Source: Cylicocyclus nassatus
Taxonomy: Eukaryota; Nematoda; Chromadorea; Rhabditida; Strongylidae
Reading direction: 5' to 3'
Assembly: GCA_958299035.1 (NCBI GenBank)
Contig: CATQJL010000326.1
Location: 2,556,232-2,620,231, forward strand
Length of the DNA: 64,000 bases
A program made the translations under genes and the position numbers. This document shows, in pieces, positions 11,544 through 22,842 of the stretch (positions are counted from its first letter, which is position 1; every line of letters starts with the position of its first letter). The notes under the pieces were generated by a model. It had not been told where the DNA came from, ran no database searches, and saw nothing but the letters and a program-made list of their open reading frames with translations.

Positions 11544-14500
11544 TTAATACTCATTCAAATCGTTAATCGATCGCATAATCGGACTGTGATCCAAATGTGT
11601 TACAAGAGATTCGACATACAACGAAACACGTAGTTTCTCAAAGTCGCGAGCATAAGAGATGATAAACGAGACGTGGGTTATCGCCATGATCCATTCAGCC
11701 ACAGCGGATACGATGTGGTAGTTATATCCCTTAATTGTAGGCTTTACTTAACAAGTCAAAAAAGCAAAATTGAACAGTCTTTTCCTTAAACCAAACCCGC
11801 CGACGTTACAGAATCAACACGAATAACCAACGAAGAGCCATTTTATTACGGTAGCTATATGGTATGCGTCAAAATCACAGAGTCCGGATTTTAGTCCAGG
11901 GAGTTGTACGAAGCACTAATCACGAAAATGCTACTCGCTACCGCATATCTTCTTTGCAAAGTTACGGTAGATGTACAGTAACTCTGCAAAAAAAAGGGAG
12001 TCTAACCTCAACTCGGCAAATATGTAATAGTAACGACGTCAAGATAACTTTCGTCTGAGATTTTGAGCGCTTACTGTATAACTGGATTAATCACGCAAAA
12101 GATGCTATCTCAAGTATCATTTCCGAAACCCTCAATTCAAAAATCTCCAAATAGCGGGAAACCGCGGCGGGTGCGAACGCTCTCTCAAATAGCACCCTCA
12201 GATTACTGGTTCACTAGTGTAAGACAAATAACTGAAATCTAAGCGAACTCTCAGATTGCCTACTTACAACGAGAATCCGGAACCATAGCAAAAGCATAGC
12301 TTCCAGGTATAAAATGTTGTTCAGTTACTTTCACATGTTCAGAGACTACTTTCACTAGTTCAAAGGCTGATGTGTTCGACAATGTTTCGGTAGTTCTTCA
12401 AAAAACATGGCAAAAGTCTTGTGCTCCCTTTGAAAAGCTGTAATTTACAAGATGCGGTGACCACACAAAGGTTTCTATTTCTAAACCAAAGATACAAATG
12501 GAGGTTGTGTAATGCGCTACTTGATCTTCTGCATCTTTCATTTCGCCGACCCCTTTGTGATTACATTGTAAACAAATACTAAAAAGTTGTCACAAACAGA
12601 CAATCTACAGAACTTGGAGGGCAAAGGCGACAGTGACTACTTCGAAAATATCAGCCCCAGAAGGGACTAGAAAATGACTGCTGAGGTTGTCCTTGCAAAA
12701 AAAACATTTTAGTAAAGAAAGCAGACATAAAAAACAGCCTAATCGCGATTGCTTTGGGTTCAATAACTGATAACAAAACTCGTGATGATTCTCGTCATCG
12801 CATTTGATTGCTCTCTCAACTGTTATATGCTATATATCAGAAATCTACCTCATATGCAAGAATCCTGAAGAAAATATCATTCACAAGCAGACTTCTTAAG
12901 GCAACATACAAATATTTCGTTTCACACCATTCGGCAAATAGCCAAATGCCTTACGAATATAAACGCATAGGGCATAGTTTTTGCAAAAAGAAAGATTTTC
13001 CATATTTTTGCCATCCTGCAGTGCTGCTAGAAAATTCCCTATCTGAACATGAGCAGACAAGTCAAGGCTTTTAGTTCCTTGCAACTAACCATCTTAGCCC
13101 GAATGATCATGCAACTCTCCATCAAGTTACTTTCAAAAATAAACACACTGTCAGTTTCGATAATGTTGCAAAACACATCCTAATCAAAATAGATGACTGA
13201 AGGGAAACTAACTTATCTGACACTATGTGATGTTACGACATTTCGAATACCTCCTCACTAACAGGCGGTAACTGTAAACCTGACTGACAGTCACTAAAAG
13301 TAACTAGTGAAAGTTGTGGAAAACTAGGTCGTTTTTGATTTCAAGAACTCAAATTGAGTTAAATCTCAAATTGGTAAAGGTATTTTCATAGACTCCTATG
13401 AATCATGACATCTTCACTAAGTTTACTTCTAATGGTGACGTCTAAAACGACGGTTAAAACAGAAGTTCTCTTTCCGATTCATTACCTTACAAAGGGATGC
13501 ATTCGGCAATTAAAAGACTGTGAGCACTGAACTCAGCCTCTACAAAGGTGAGAACTCCTTGTCTCGTTGCGCTTCTAATCTTAGACACATAAGAGCACAA
13601 AGACGCAAAACATGACTCATTGTCAGAACAAACACTACCTCAGTGTTTGAAGAAAATGGCTCGGGGAAATTGCAATTACGAGGCTTTCCGTCCCTACTTG
13701 GCCTTCTGGATCCCCTGAGTCTGGAACTGTGCTTGAAAACTCAAAAAATGCTTTTTATAGCGTTTTACGGCCTTGGAGATTGCTGGAAGGGCTGTGGCCG
13801 TATTCATCAACGAACCCTGAGGGTTAAACTAACCCTGGGGGTAAGTTTAACCCTCAGGGTTCATTGGCCGTATTCATCAAACATAGGGTAGGGTTCACCA
13901 CGGAACGCAATCCACCCTTATCGATCAGCGAACCTGTAGCCGTATTCCGAACCCTGAGGGTTATACTAACCCTGGAGGGTTAAGGCGTCAGTTACGCGTG
14001 CGCTGTGCAAACTCACATAACGGAATGCCTAAGTACGTGCTAAATTCACTTTATATTTCTACTCTTTCATTGTTATAGTAGTATAATCAACGAATGAGCT
14101 TCTAACACTGGTTTTTATAATACGTCTCTAGCATATTTGTGCAGCATCCAATCTTACAGCGTGAGTTTATTTTCATGAGTGCAATTGTGCCGTGTAAGTT
14201 CTACTCTTGCGCAGTTCGTTTCATACCGGGCTTGTACTACTCTTTTAAGGGTCAATGCGTGTTATCATAAAGGAATTCTTCTGTTTTGGCACTCGTTAGA
14301 GTGGAATGCGCAACCATTTTTCCTCGTTGCATTCATTTGTCACCAAAACTAAAATTTTTTTTCTCGCAAAGTCAGTGTTTTATGTACTTTGAATTTGAAC
14401 ATAAAACGAAGTCGAAACTAAATACCATAACAACAACTAACACTAAATACTACAACACTCGTTGATCGTTTTCCATAAAACTATCAAATGCGAGTAAATG

Positions 14501-17500
14501 TTTGTATGAAGTGTTAGGGTAGAGTTAACCCTGCTCTAAGCTAGGGTTAAATTAACCCTGACGAATCACGTAAGTTTAACCCCCAGGGTTAGTTTAACCC
14601 TCACGATTCGTTGATGAATACGGGTTAGTCGCTTTCGGGGTAAAATTAACCCTCAAGATTAGATTTAACCCTCAGGGTTAAGCCTACCCTGTGTTTCATG
14701 AATACGGGTTAAACGCTTTCCAGGGTTAAATTAACCCTCCAGGGTTAGTTTAACCCTCGGGGTTCGTTGATGAATACGGCCACTGGACGAGCGATTCCCG
14801 CCAACTGGGTCGCGATTGGCTGCCTGAGTCGATCAGCCAATTGCCGCCGAAATGAATGGAATTACAGTCTCTTGCAGCCAGTCGCTGTTTCTGGCGAGAA
14901 TCACTCTGCCAGCCCCTCAGCAATCTTCAAGGCGGAAAAAGCCAAAAAAGCACTTTTTTAAGTTTTCAAGCATAGTCCAAGACTCAGGGGATCCGGAAGG
15001 CTATGTAGTTGTGAAAAGCTCGCAATCGCAGTTTTACCGAGCTACTTACTGCCTTTAAGGCACATGAAATAACCTAGAGTAGTTCGAAATTATCGTGAAG
15101 AAATGAGCTAATATTTGAAGAGGATCCCTAATGAGAAAAGTAAAAGACCGTAGTCTTTTTTGAGCACATCTATGACCCAATTGATAATGCGAAAAAATGA
15201 CTCACAGGCTGCCAAAGCTTTTTATTCCATGGGCGAGGAGTCGGAAGATCTGGGTAGTATGAGTGAAAAACGTGAGCCGCGTAGATTCCAAATCCAAGAG
15301 CTAAATCAATCACTGTTTAGTACGGTACATCAGAGAAGTTGATCAAACTGAAACTCGAGTTGTTGCAACTTTGTCCAGGAACTACAGGGCCGTTTCGCAG
15401 AAATTCTCGTTACCTTTGACCAATATTTCTCAGCAAAAAATGAAAATTTAACCCCACTGAATGCAACCTCTCCTTTTAGAAGTTATACTTTGAAGCCAAC
15501 TTAATTAAGATTTGATTATAGTCGAAGAAATATCACGAATATCTACATCCCTAGTGACCGAATTCTTGTCCTGAACATCTATGACTTACATAGGCTAAGG
15601 AACACTTACAAAAGACTTACATAGGCGCAAGAACATTCTGATGAGTATTTTTCGGATTCATCTATCCTTTATGATTTCTTGCGTATTTTTTCAAACTCAG
15701 ATTTCTTCATAAGTTCAAAACATGAATGCAACAGAAACTACAATCAACATTTCTTCACGAGCTTTGCAAAAATTGTATCTCAACATTACAAAAACAAGCT
15801 CTACGAAATTCTTGTGAAAAAAATTCACTTTTTGTAAGCGAAAAGCTGCAAACTTTCTGACGCAAGTGAGATAAAACGCAAAATAAAAGACTGATAGAGC
15901 ATACTGTAGCGGTTGATTGGTGTTCATCTCTCCAACAACTCAGTAAGCTCGGAAAATTAGAGAAGAATAGAAATAGAAAAAGCAGATTATTCCCCGGAGC
16001 GTTGTTACATGAGTTCAAAGACTTTAGCTTCCTAATATGACCCAAAAAGGGAAATGTTGAGAGCAGTGGCTCGGAAGAACTGCAGCTTCGAGCTTTTCAT
16101 CCCTCCGTGGCCTTCTGGATGCGCTCCACTTCTGTAGCTGAAAAGTCAAAAGTGCTTTTTACGGCGTTTCGGGTTTTGGAGAATGTTAAAAGGACTAGAC
16201 GAGCTCCCGCCAATTGCGTCGCGACTGGCCGCCTGAGCTGACCAGCCAATCGCCAAAATGCGTAAAGTTACTCAGACTTTCGTTGCGTACCAGCGGCGTA
16301 CCCAAATGGCTTTGCGTACCAGCGGCGTGCGCTTAGCGTACCAACGGCGTTCCTTAATGCGCCCTACCAGCGGCGTACCGTCTTTTGGCGAGCGGCGTTC
16401 CATCAATGCATTTGCGGACCAGCGGCTCGTGCTGCGCTCAGAGGATAGTCGAACGCCGCTGGTACGCAACGAAAGTCGGAGTACAGTCTCCTGCAGCCAA
16501 TCGCTGTTTTGGGCGGGAGTCGCTCGCCCAGCCCTCTCAGCAATCTCCAAGGCCGGAAAACGCCAAAAAAGCGCTTTTTTGACTTTTTGAGCTGTGCCGG
16601 ACTCAGCGGATTCAGAAGGCCGTAAAAGTGTGAAGAGCCCGCAGTCGCAATTTTTTTGGGCCACTGCCTTTGCGGACTGAGATTTTGGCTAATCACATAA
16701 TAGTTCAAAAGTCATAGTCCCATTGTTGTTAGTTCAAAAGAAAAACGAAGACTTTTAAAACAACCTAGAACATTGATATTGCCAGCTAGCACCTGAGTAT
16801 CGATGTAAACCTAACCTACGAAGAATGCGACAACTGAAACAGCAGTAATACAGCTTCTAATAATGCCGATGCGTCGATTGTTGAATAACGGATACATTCT
16901 GAGGGTGATTATCGACTGTAGTACCATATAGATACATCCGGAACCGAAGCACACACATGCGGCAAGCAGATGTACACCAATTATAGCCGTCTCCTATAGC
17001 GATAGGAACTGAGTATAAACAGACAGACGCGAAAATTTAACTTACTTGAAAATTGGCTATGATGAACATAGAAGAGCCTCCGATCATACCCACTATGAAA
17101 CTGGCCATATTCAAGCCATCTATGACCCAGTCTGGATCAGCATCGCGAACAATTACAGCAACAAGAGAGTACCTGAACTGTAAACTTTACAAGACTATTT
17201 CAGATGGAAATATAACTGACCTCAGATATATAATGGTCAGAGAGATGAAAGTGGACAAGTTGAGTAGCAGCCCAAAAATACATGATTCTGGGCGATGGTC
17301 TCCTGCTGCAGAGAGATATGGGAACACTGGCTCCACATCTGAGTCAAGCACGGCAAGGATGTAAGTAGCGCCTAGAAGTATCAAAATATGGAAATAACAA
17401 ACAAACGGAGATCTGTATGATTAATAAAAAAAACTAATGATCGAGTTTCTTTTTTGGTGCTAATTAAACTTTACATAGCCTAACCGTAAATGTTCACTCT

Positions 17501-19198
17501 GATCTATGCAAGACATCCGACGTGTTCATTAGAAAAATATTTTTTAGCATAGTGATCGGGTGAGAATAACGTACTTTTGTTCCTTGTACGAAATTTTTAG
17601 AAAATTGTAACCTCTTCTCATTTCAGCCAAATTATTTTCTTCAAAAATCGAAGATGGAAGCGCTTTCTCACGGTGATCAACGTAAAAGTCATGGCTGGCA
17701 CATCGCGATATTTCAAGCTGATAAGGAGAAACGTTCGCAGTTTTTTTTGTCTCCAAAATAAAAAGCTAAACGACTCAACATAATTGAATTTTGTTTTGAT
17801 CATGGTTTGACACCTATTACTAAGAAAAATTTATGTAACTCAAATGTTTTTACAGATAGTTACGGGTCTAAAACTTTTTGATCAACATTTCGATCTTGCT
17901 TCAAAGCAAATTTTTTAGATATAGCGGACAGAGCACTTGTTATATGTTGCAAAAATATCAATGGTAACATCAAAAAGAAATGATTTTAAAGAAGTTTTTA
18001 CAATTTTGGTGCAAGACTTATTGACCAAAAATATACAATGGGTACAAGAACTCGCATTTAGAAATTTGCCTGAAACATTGATGGCGGCCCATGGGCTTGC
18101 TAATCACAACTGACACTTATTTGCAAGAATTCTTTTGGAGAGATTACGGTAGGAGCCTTCTTGCAATGGAGTGTCGAAAAGCAATATAACTTTATCAGCT
18201 CACAGCGAACTTGCAGATACTGATTCATTATAGGAACAGCGATGTCTCACAAATGCAGCTGACAAATTTTTCAGATACATGGGAATTTTTTAGAGATATA
18301 TGCTTGCTTGATTAATTTAGATATAGCATGGTCTTTTATATGTCGAGTTGATAAACGTATTCGTATTGGTTTCGTCTCAGATACCGCAAAAGGGCAAGAG
18401 TTTAATGAACATCTGGTGAAGGGTAAGAATTTGATGAATATCTGGTGTGTAGAATAACGCTGACGTTCTATCTCACAGAAAAATATCGAAATTTGCCCAA
18501 AGTTTTTGGCTTTTCAAATAGGAAAAAAATCAAATGACCGAAACCAAGAAGCTAATGACTTCAAAAGAATCAAGTCACAACTTGTCAACATGCAGACGCA
18601 ACGTCGACAATCTGTAGTCACCTCCATTTTTTTGGCACCTCACAACATTGACTTAGCTCCAAAATCTTAAATATCCTCCCACAAAAAGAGCTAAAATCAC
18701 AAATATATGAAAATCACAAGAGTTGGCACAAATTTGTATGAGTCGTAAATTTATTTGGATTGCAAACAACGAATGAAGGTTGTTCTACTAATAATCTCAT
18801 ACTCTCCGCGTGAGCAAGTAGTTCATACCAGAGTTTGAACCGACGTTGTATTTAGCTTTATAGCGCAATAACAGAAAAAGCGAATTTAACTGTTTGCATA
18901 GTAACTGCGCGGTGTAGATGATTAAACTTCATTGCAAATCTCAAGAATCCTCAAAAAAATTGAGATCTGACGAAAGCAAAGGAGAATACAGATATAGTGG
19001 ATAGATTTTCAACGACCCCTGTAATTCCTGGATCAAGCTCTATAGCTAACGGAATGTTTAATTGCGAATAGGATGATTTTTGTTGAAGTGATCTAAATGC
19101 AATAAGCACATAAAAGTCAACACACCTAGATTGATCGAAAATAATATTCCCAATATAATTGGCAGATGTGAAGCGCCCAATACGCCGCATTGCAGCAT
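11544..19198 (-). CDS. DRAM/TMEM150/FRAG1-family six-helix membrane protein
   Basis: Minus-strand exons are 19198-19126, 17371-17221, 17172-17046, 16993-16816, 15312-15206 and 11729-11544. They total 822 bp, giving 273 aa. The family signature appears as FPYLSAAGDHRPESCIFG (residues 41-58), IIANFQ (112-117) and YHIVSAVAEWIMA followed by YARDFEK near the C-terminus. These match the PYIS-xxG, VANFQ and AEW...IRDFQK motifs of DRAM1/2 and TMEM150. Six hydrophobic segments lie at about 11-32, 56-74, 94-116, 120-146, 163-189 and 218-238. The loop before the last helix carries two tryptophans (WNKKLWQP). Family members are lysosomal or plasma-membrane proteins tied to autophagy and lipid signalling, and the exact role here is unknown. 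The ATG lies two bases after an AG acceptor (TTCCAG), suggesting trans-splicing. Confidence 0.9.
13655..15046. mobile_element. TIR element family A, copy 1, carrying a nested insert
   Basis: The left arm (from AATGGCTCGGGGAAATTGCA, 13655) is the diverged reverse complement of the right arm ending CCGAGCTACT at 15046. The similarity runs for about 130 bases and includes the CCGGATCCCCTGAGTC-type block. A second copy is at 16065-16665. This copy is interrupted at 13794-14783 by an unrelated inverted-repeat element. It has no transposase frame, so it is non-autonomous. It lies in the DRAM-gene intron just downstream of the small exon 15206-15312. Confidence 0.8.
13794..14783. mobile_element. Nested element with TTAACCCT-rich inverted repeats
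   Basis: It begins GTGGCCGTATTCATCAACG (13794) and ends with the exact complement CGTTGATGAATACGGCCAC (14783). Both ends continue into AACCCTGAGGGTTA-type palindromic blocks. Further partial copies of the terminal block (GCCGTATTC, AACCCTGAGGGTT) occur at 13866-13985 and 14520-14720, so the ends look duplicated several times. Comparison with copy 2 of family A (AAGGACTAGACGAG near 16190) shows an empty site and a possible 2-3 bp CT-containing target duplication. No coding frame is seen. Confidence 0.75.
15206..15312 (-). other. Small DRAM-gene exon between two transposon copies
   Basis: This 107-bp exon encodes residues 178-212 (IDLALGFGIYAAHVFHSYY, then DLPTPRPWNKKLWQP). It has acceptor AAACAG and donor GTGAGT and keeps the phase on both sides. 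It is flanked by family A transposon copies, 160 bases away on one side and 750 on the other. It is part of the CDS entry and is listed because it is easily missed: no ATG-started open frame covers it. Confidence 0.85.
16065..16665. mobile_element. TIR element family A, copy 2, carrying a nested insert
   Basis: It starts AGTGGCTCGGAAGAACTGCA (16065) and ends TTTGGGCCACT (16665), and aligns with copy 1 along both arms and through the centre. The central part holds a 211-bp nested element at 16271-16481. It lies in the intron between DRAM-gene exons 16816-16993 and 15206-15312. Open frames across it are translation of repeat DNA. Confidence 0.8.
16271..16481. mobile_element. Nested 211-bp element with TA target duplication
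   Basis: The ends are CTCAGACTTTCGTTGCGTAC and GTACGCAACGAAAGTCGGAG, complementary over about 29 bases with one or two mismatches and flanked on both sides by TA. The interior repeats a CCAGCGGCGTACC-like unit five or six times. The empty site is visible in family A copy 1 (GGAATTACAGTCTC near 14860), which shows precise insertion at a TA. TA duplication points to the Tc1/mariner superfamily as the mobilising source. Confidence 0.8.
17372..19125 (-). other. First intron of the DRAM-family gene
   Basis: This is a 1.75-kb AT-rich intron between the start exon and the exon beginning GATYILAV. An imperfect tandem duplication of about 28 bp (GGGCAAGAGTTTAATGAAC / GGGTAAGAATTTGATGAAT) occurs near 18391-18447. 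Nothing else is seen. Confidence 0.6.
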
Positions 19199-22100
19199 AT
19201 CTGGAATGGACAAATGATGTATTCATCTAAGAACTCCAATATCTACGGCAAGAAATTAGAAGGAATACAGACTGGAACGATATCATTTGAACACTCTCAT
19301 GTGATAATTTTGCAAGATTTAGAACGGGAATTGTGTAAAGCGATCGCCAGCGTTCGCAGGATTCTCAAATCATGAGTCATCAACGCAAAATATCACGGAG
19401 ATATGTGCCCTTTTGACTGCTTAGAAATTGTCCACTGGAGATTTATAGAATACTAGCTGGCTTGCCCGGCTCCGCCGGGCCTGCCAGCTAGACCCGTGTA
19501 CGTATGTTCCGAATAGAAATTTTTATCTCTGAACCGATTGGGACCGAACTTTGCACACATACACTTCGGGGCAGGGAGCGTGTCACAGCCCACTTTTCGT
19601 TATCGATCGATATCGATTTTATTGATTTTTTGCAAAATTCGAGCTAGAGGGCTGGGATTTGGCAGAGGGGGGTAATCGAGCATGCTGATCACCCCGAAGG
19701 GGTGATCAGCATGCTCGATTACCCCCTGTGCAAAATCCTAGCCCCCTAGCTCAAATTTTGCAAAAAATCGGTAAAATCGACATCGATCGATAACGAAAAG
19801 TGGGCTGTGACACGCTCCCTGCCCTGAAGTATATGTGTGCCAAGTTTGGTCCCGATCGGTTCAGAAATAAAAATTTGTATTCGGAACATACGTACATACA
19901 TACAGACAGACAGACATACAGACATACAGACAGACAGACAAACAGACATTCAGCTTTATATATAAGATAAGAGTAAAGCTGATGGATAACCGCACTCAGA
20001 CCAGTCATTGAGAAGTTTGCATGAAAATGCAAAAAAAAATGATGACCAGACATAGAGAACAAGAATTTACATAATCAATGTTGAGACAAGAATAGTCAGC
20101 ACAATGAACGAAATTTTGCATGGACGAAAACCAATGAGCAGAAAGTAAGGAAGATCATGACGTGGATTACCAAGTCACAAAAGGATAACCACGTGAAAAC
20201 TGCTTGGAAAAAAGAAGCGATCACACACCTTTCAAGAAAATTTTTGGCTGATTTGCATTGGCGCAACATTTGCGAACAGCTGAGAGTCACGAGCCAATAC
20301 CGCGTGGAGGCTTTCCTCTCGGGACCATCGCTTGGCGGTTGTGATACCTGACTTCTTGGCCATTGTTATATGAAACGTAACGGTTTCTGTGTGGTACCTG
20401 TTTCAGATATTCGAAAGTAAAGGAGTGCGTCAAATTTCAATGGCAAATTTTCGCACATAAACATTTTTCACACCCAATTTTAATTACTTTTTCAATGGGT
20501 AATGATTTCATTGAGTGCACTCCTTACCGTGCTCTGAATGATAACTATCTCGTCAAAAAATGTACTGTATGGTAAAAGGACCACAATGTTATTCTGCACA
20601 TTCTAGACGTGTGAATGCTGTCAGCTGTTAACAAGCCTTCTTGGTAGTTTCAAAAGCATGTAAATATAGATTACTTCATAGCTGCAGCTGAAACTATTCA
20701 GCTCCTCAATGTTCTTACATTCCATTGTATGAGAATGACAGTTTCCCACAAACATTTGCTGCTTCGGTATTCTTCCATCTCCTCCAATGTGTTGTAAGCT
20801 CAGCATTCTACAACGCTGGAGTGGACATATAATATTTACAGAACGGAGAGAATACCATTTCAGTGCAATTATCTTTACTTCTTGCCTGCGGAGGTTTTGT
20901 TGAAGGTTGAAGGAAGAGTATTTCAAAGGTCAGATAGTGTCTTATTATTCTTGAGCACCCTGCCTGAAGAATTTGAGGAAATGCTGAGTATAATGTCAGT
21001 ATAGTGAAGTGTAAATTGTTTGATCCTACTTGAATTGTGCAAATGGCTTGATCCACAATACTTTCCCAGAATTCGCGTAGCTCTATCTACTTTCTTGGAA
21101 ATTGAGTTTCAGCTCAGTTCAGCACCTACACTGGATGATAGTAGGAAAATATAGCACAGTGGGTCTTGCAAATTAGAAAGTCAAAAAATTTCCTTGAACA
21201 TCAGAGTTTTTTTTGCAAAATGATGAGACTGAATCTAACAAAAATTTTTACGAATATGTAAAGCGGTTAACTGGTATAATCAAGTTTCTATAATAATTTG
21301 GGAACTACTGCTGCGATAGATTTAGCGCAGCTTATGAGTTAGGGATTAGAGTAAGCTGCAGCGCACAAACTTGATAGCCATTCTGAGCTAATAATAAGTC
21401 ACTAGGTATGAGGTTATGATAGGCAATATTTGTTTCTTACTGTAAATTTAAGCTGAAGAACTCTACAGTAAGGAATTAGAAGCCTTGAGAGGTAAGGGGA
21501 AGAGGGTTGCAAACGATACAACGCAGATATCAGATCACGCGAAAATCATTAAGTCATTGATCATTACTCATACTCGTAAACCGAGAATAAAAAGAGGAAC
21601 TTTAAGAGTATTATAGTGCCTTACTTGGTCATTGTCCTGCACCTCTAGTTACAAAATTCCGCAATGCATCAAACACTGCTAAACTTTTACTGCTCTTTGC
21701 GATACACTGAATTTATGAAGATTAGCAAGTAAAGTTCGACTGACACAAAGCTTGGGATTCACGAAGCTCATTTTTCAGGTAGTAAATCTATTTTATCAGA
21801 TTGACACAAATGATGGTTTTGAGGAATCATAATGCTGTTGAAACGTCTAGAAAATAATTATCGAAAACTGGAAAGTTTTCAAGTGTTGACTTTCGCGAAC
21901 TGTCGGAGCACATATGACATGACCATGACTCAGTAACTCTGTGCACAAATAACTAAACTTTCCGAGATCTTCAATCTGGGAAAAGTTGGGAAGCAGATAA
22001 CGACGGCGAAAAACCACTGGGATAACCGGAATAGTTAACTGCTTACAGCCGAGGCAGCACTCAAACCAACGAATTTTGAACTGTTTAGAGCTTTTCTTTG

Positions 22101-22837
22101 AGCCTGTCCATAATAAATAACCGCTGTGTCTGAGGCATTCTCCTTCTTACATTCGTTTTGTACGAGGGACAAATACAATCAGCAAGACTTAAAAAGTCCA
22201 AACTAGGTTTTACTGCACCGAACACACGCTAAACAGTTGTTTCTTAAATGTTCTTTACACGGCCAAGGTTGAGAAAACCCCTTTACTTTCTATTTGTATT
22301 CCGAATATCACCAGAATCGATATAGTTGCGTATCACAAATCCTATTAACATCACATTTATTTCTAACGTTCTCAGATAGATACAGTCCATCCACGTAATT
22401 AAATCGCGTACAGCATGGTTGTGGAGTTCGGGTTATTTGGTGAATCATTTGTACCAGCCAAATGAGGTCGTTGATCCGTATAGAAGACGCTTTTAACAGA
22501 AAAGTGGTAATACTAACAACACAGTCGCATCTCGAATCTATTGAAATAGCTCGTATAGAAAACGTAAAAAACCGCTGATAGAAAATACTGGTCATAATTC
22601 TGTGTGTAACTAATTCTACATATACAACAACACAGAAAGAGTTATGATAATCACAACGCGTCTAAACGTGTTTAATAAAACCGGTCCCAGTAGATGTGCA
22701 CGTACGTACATTCTTCTTGTATATGATTAGATAGTTTACAGTAACTTCAACTAGAACAACGTATGAGATCGTGAAGCATATATAGTTGGTTTCATTGTAA
22801 CAAACATCATGTTCAATCCATTCCTTGCCGGTCTTCT
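19199..22837. other. Intergenic, DRAM-gene start to nfki-1 end
   Basis: This 3.6 kb lies between two minus-strand genes. It contains the hairpin repeat at 19452-19970 and no supportable gene. The part just right of 19198 should carry the promoter of the DRAM-family gene. No TATA-like or other convincing core element was recognised. Confidence 0.55.
19452..19970. repeat. Long hairpin repeat with ACAG-rich tail
   Basis: The head (19452-19490) is a GC-rich small hairpin, AGCTGGCTTGCCCGGC and its complement. Two arms of about 200 bases each (19496-19695 and 19699-19896) follow. They are near-perfect reverse complements around GATCACCCC-GAA-GGGGTGATC. A tail of CAGA/TACA repeats then ends in AGCTTTATATATAAGATAAG. 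The head and tail resemble one dispersed repeat copy joined to an inverted partial copy of itself. The cysteine/serine-rich frames here (SVCLSVCMSVC) only translate the microsatellite. Confidence 0.75.
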
Positions 22838-22842
22838 TTATT
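22837..22842 (-). terminator. AATAAA overlapping the nfki-1 stop codon
   Basis: On the minus strand the end reads ACACAATAAAG, so the TAA stop is embedded in a canonical poly(A) signal. If used, the 3' UTR would be only about 15-25 bases. No other AATAAA was noticed close downstream. Confidence 0.4.

Larger units (their letters stand above)
11730..15205 (-). other. Large last intron of the DRAM-family gene
   Basis: This 3.5-kb intron separates the exon ending ...LWQP from the last exon starting GYNYH. Its upstream (right) part holds a transposon with a nested second element (13655-15046). The rest, 11730-13654, is AT-rich with no exon or gene that I can support. Confidence 0.7.

Noticed and set aside
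13794..14783. AACCCT-rich repeats as interstitial telomere sequence
   Set aside because: The nematode telomere unit is TTAGGC, and the repeats here are palindromic ends of a transposon.
15715..16045. Hydrophobic minus-strand frames near the DRAM-family gene
   Set aside because: I tested them as missing transmembrane exons, but the gene is complete in phase with the exon at 15206-15312 instead.
16258..16664. Overlapping 101-130-aa frames on both strands
   Set aside because: They translate the transposon copy and its CCAGCGGCGTACC minisatellite. No transposase motif is present.
19746..20062. Cys/Ser-rich frame with SVCLSVCMSVC repeats
   Set aside because: It is translation of the ACAG/ATAC microsatellite tail of the hairpin repeat.
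20393..20405. CTGTTTCA motif as in C. elegans piRNA promoters
   Set aside because: Single scattered occurrences without clustering or the expected downstream context are expected by chance.
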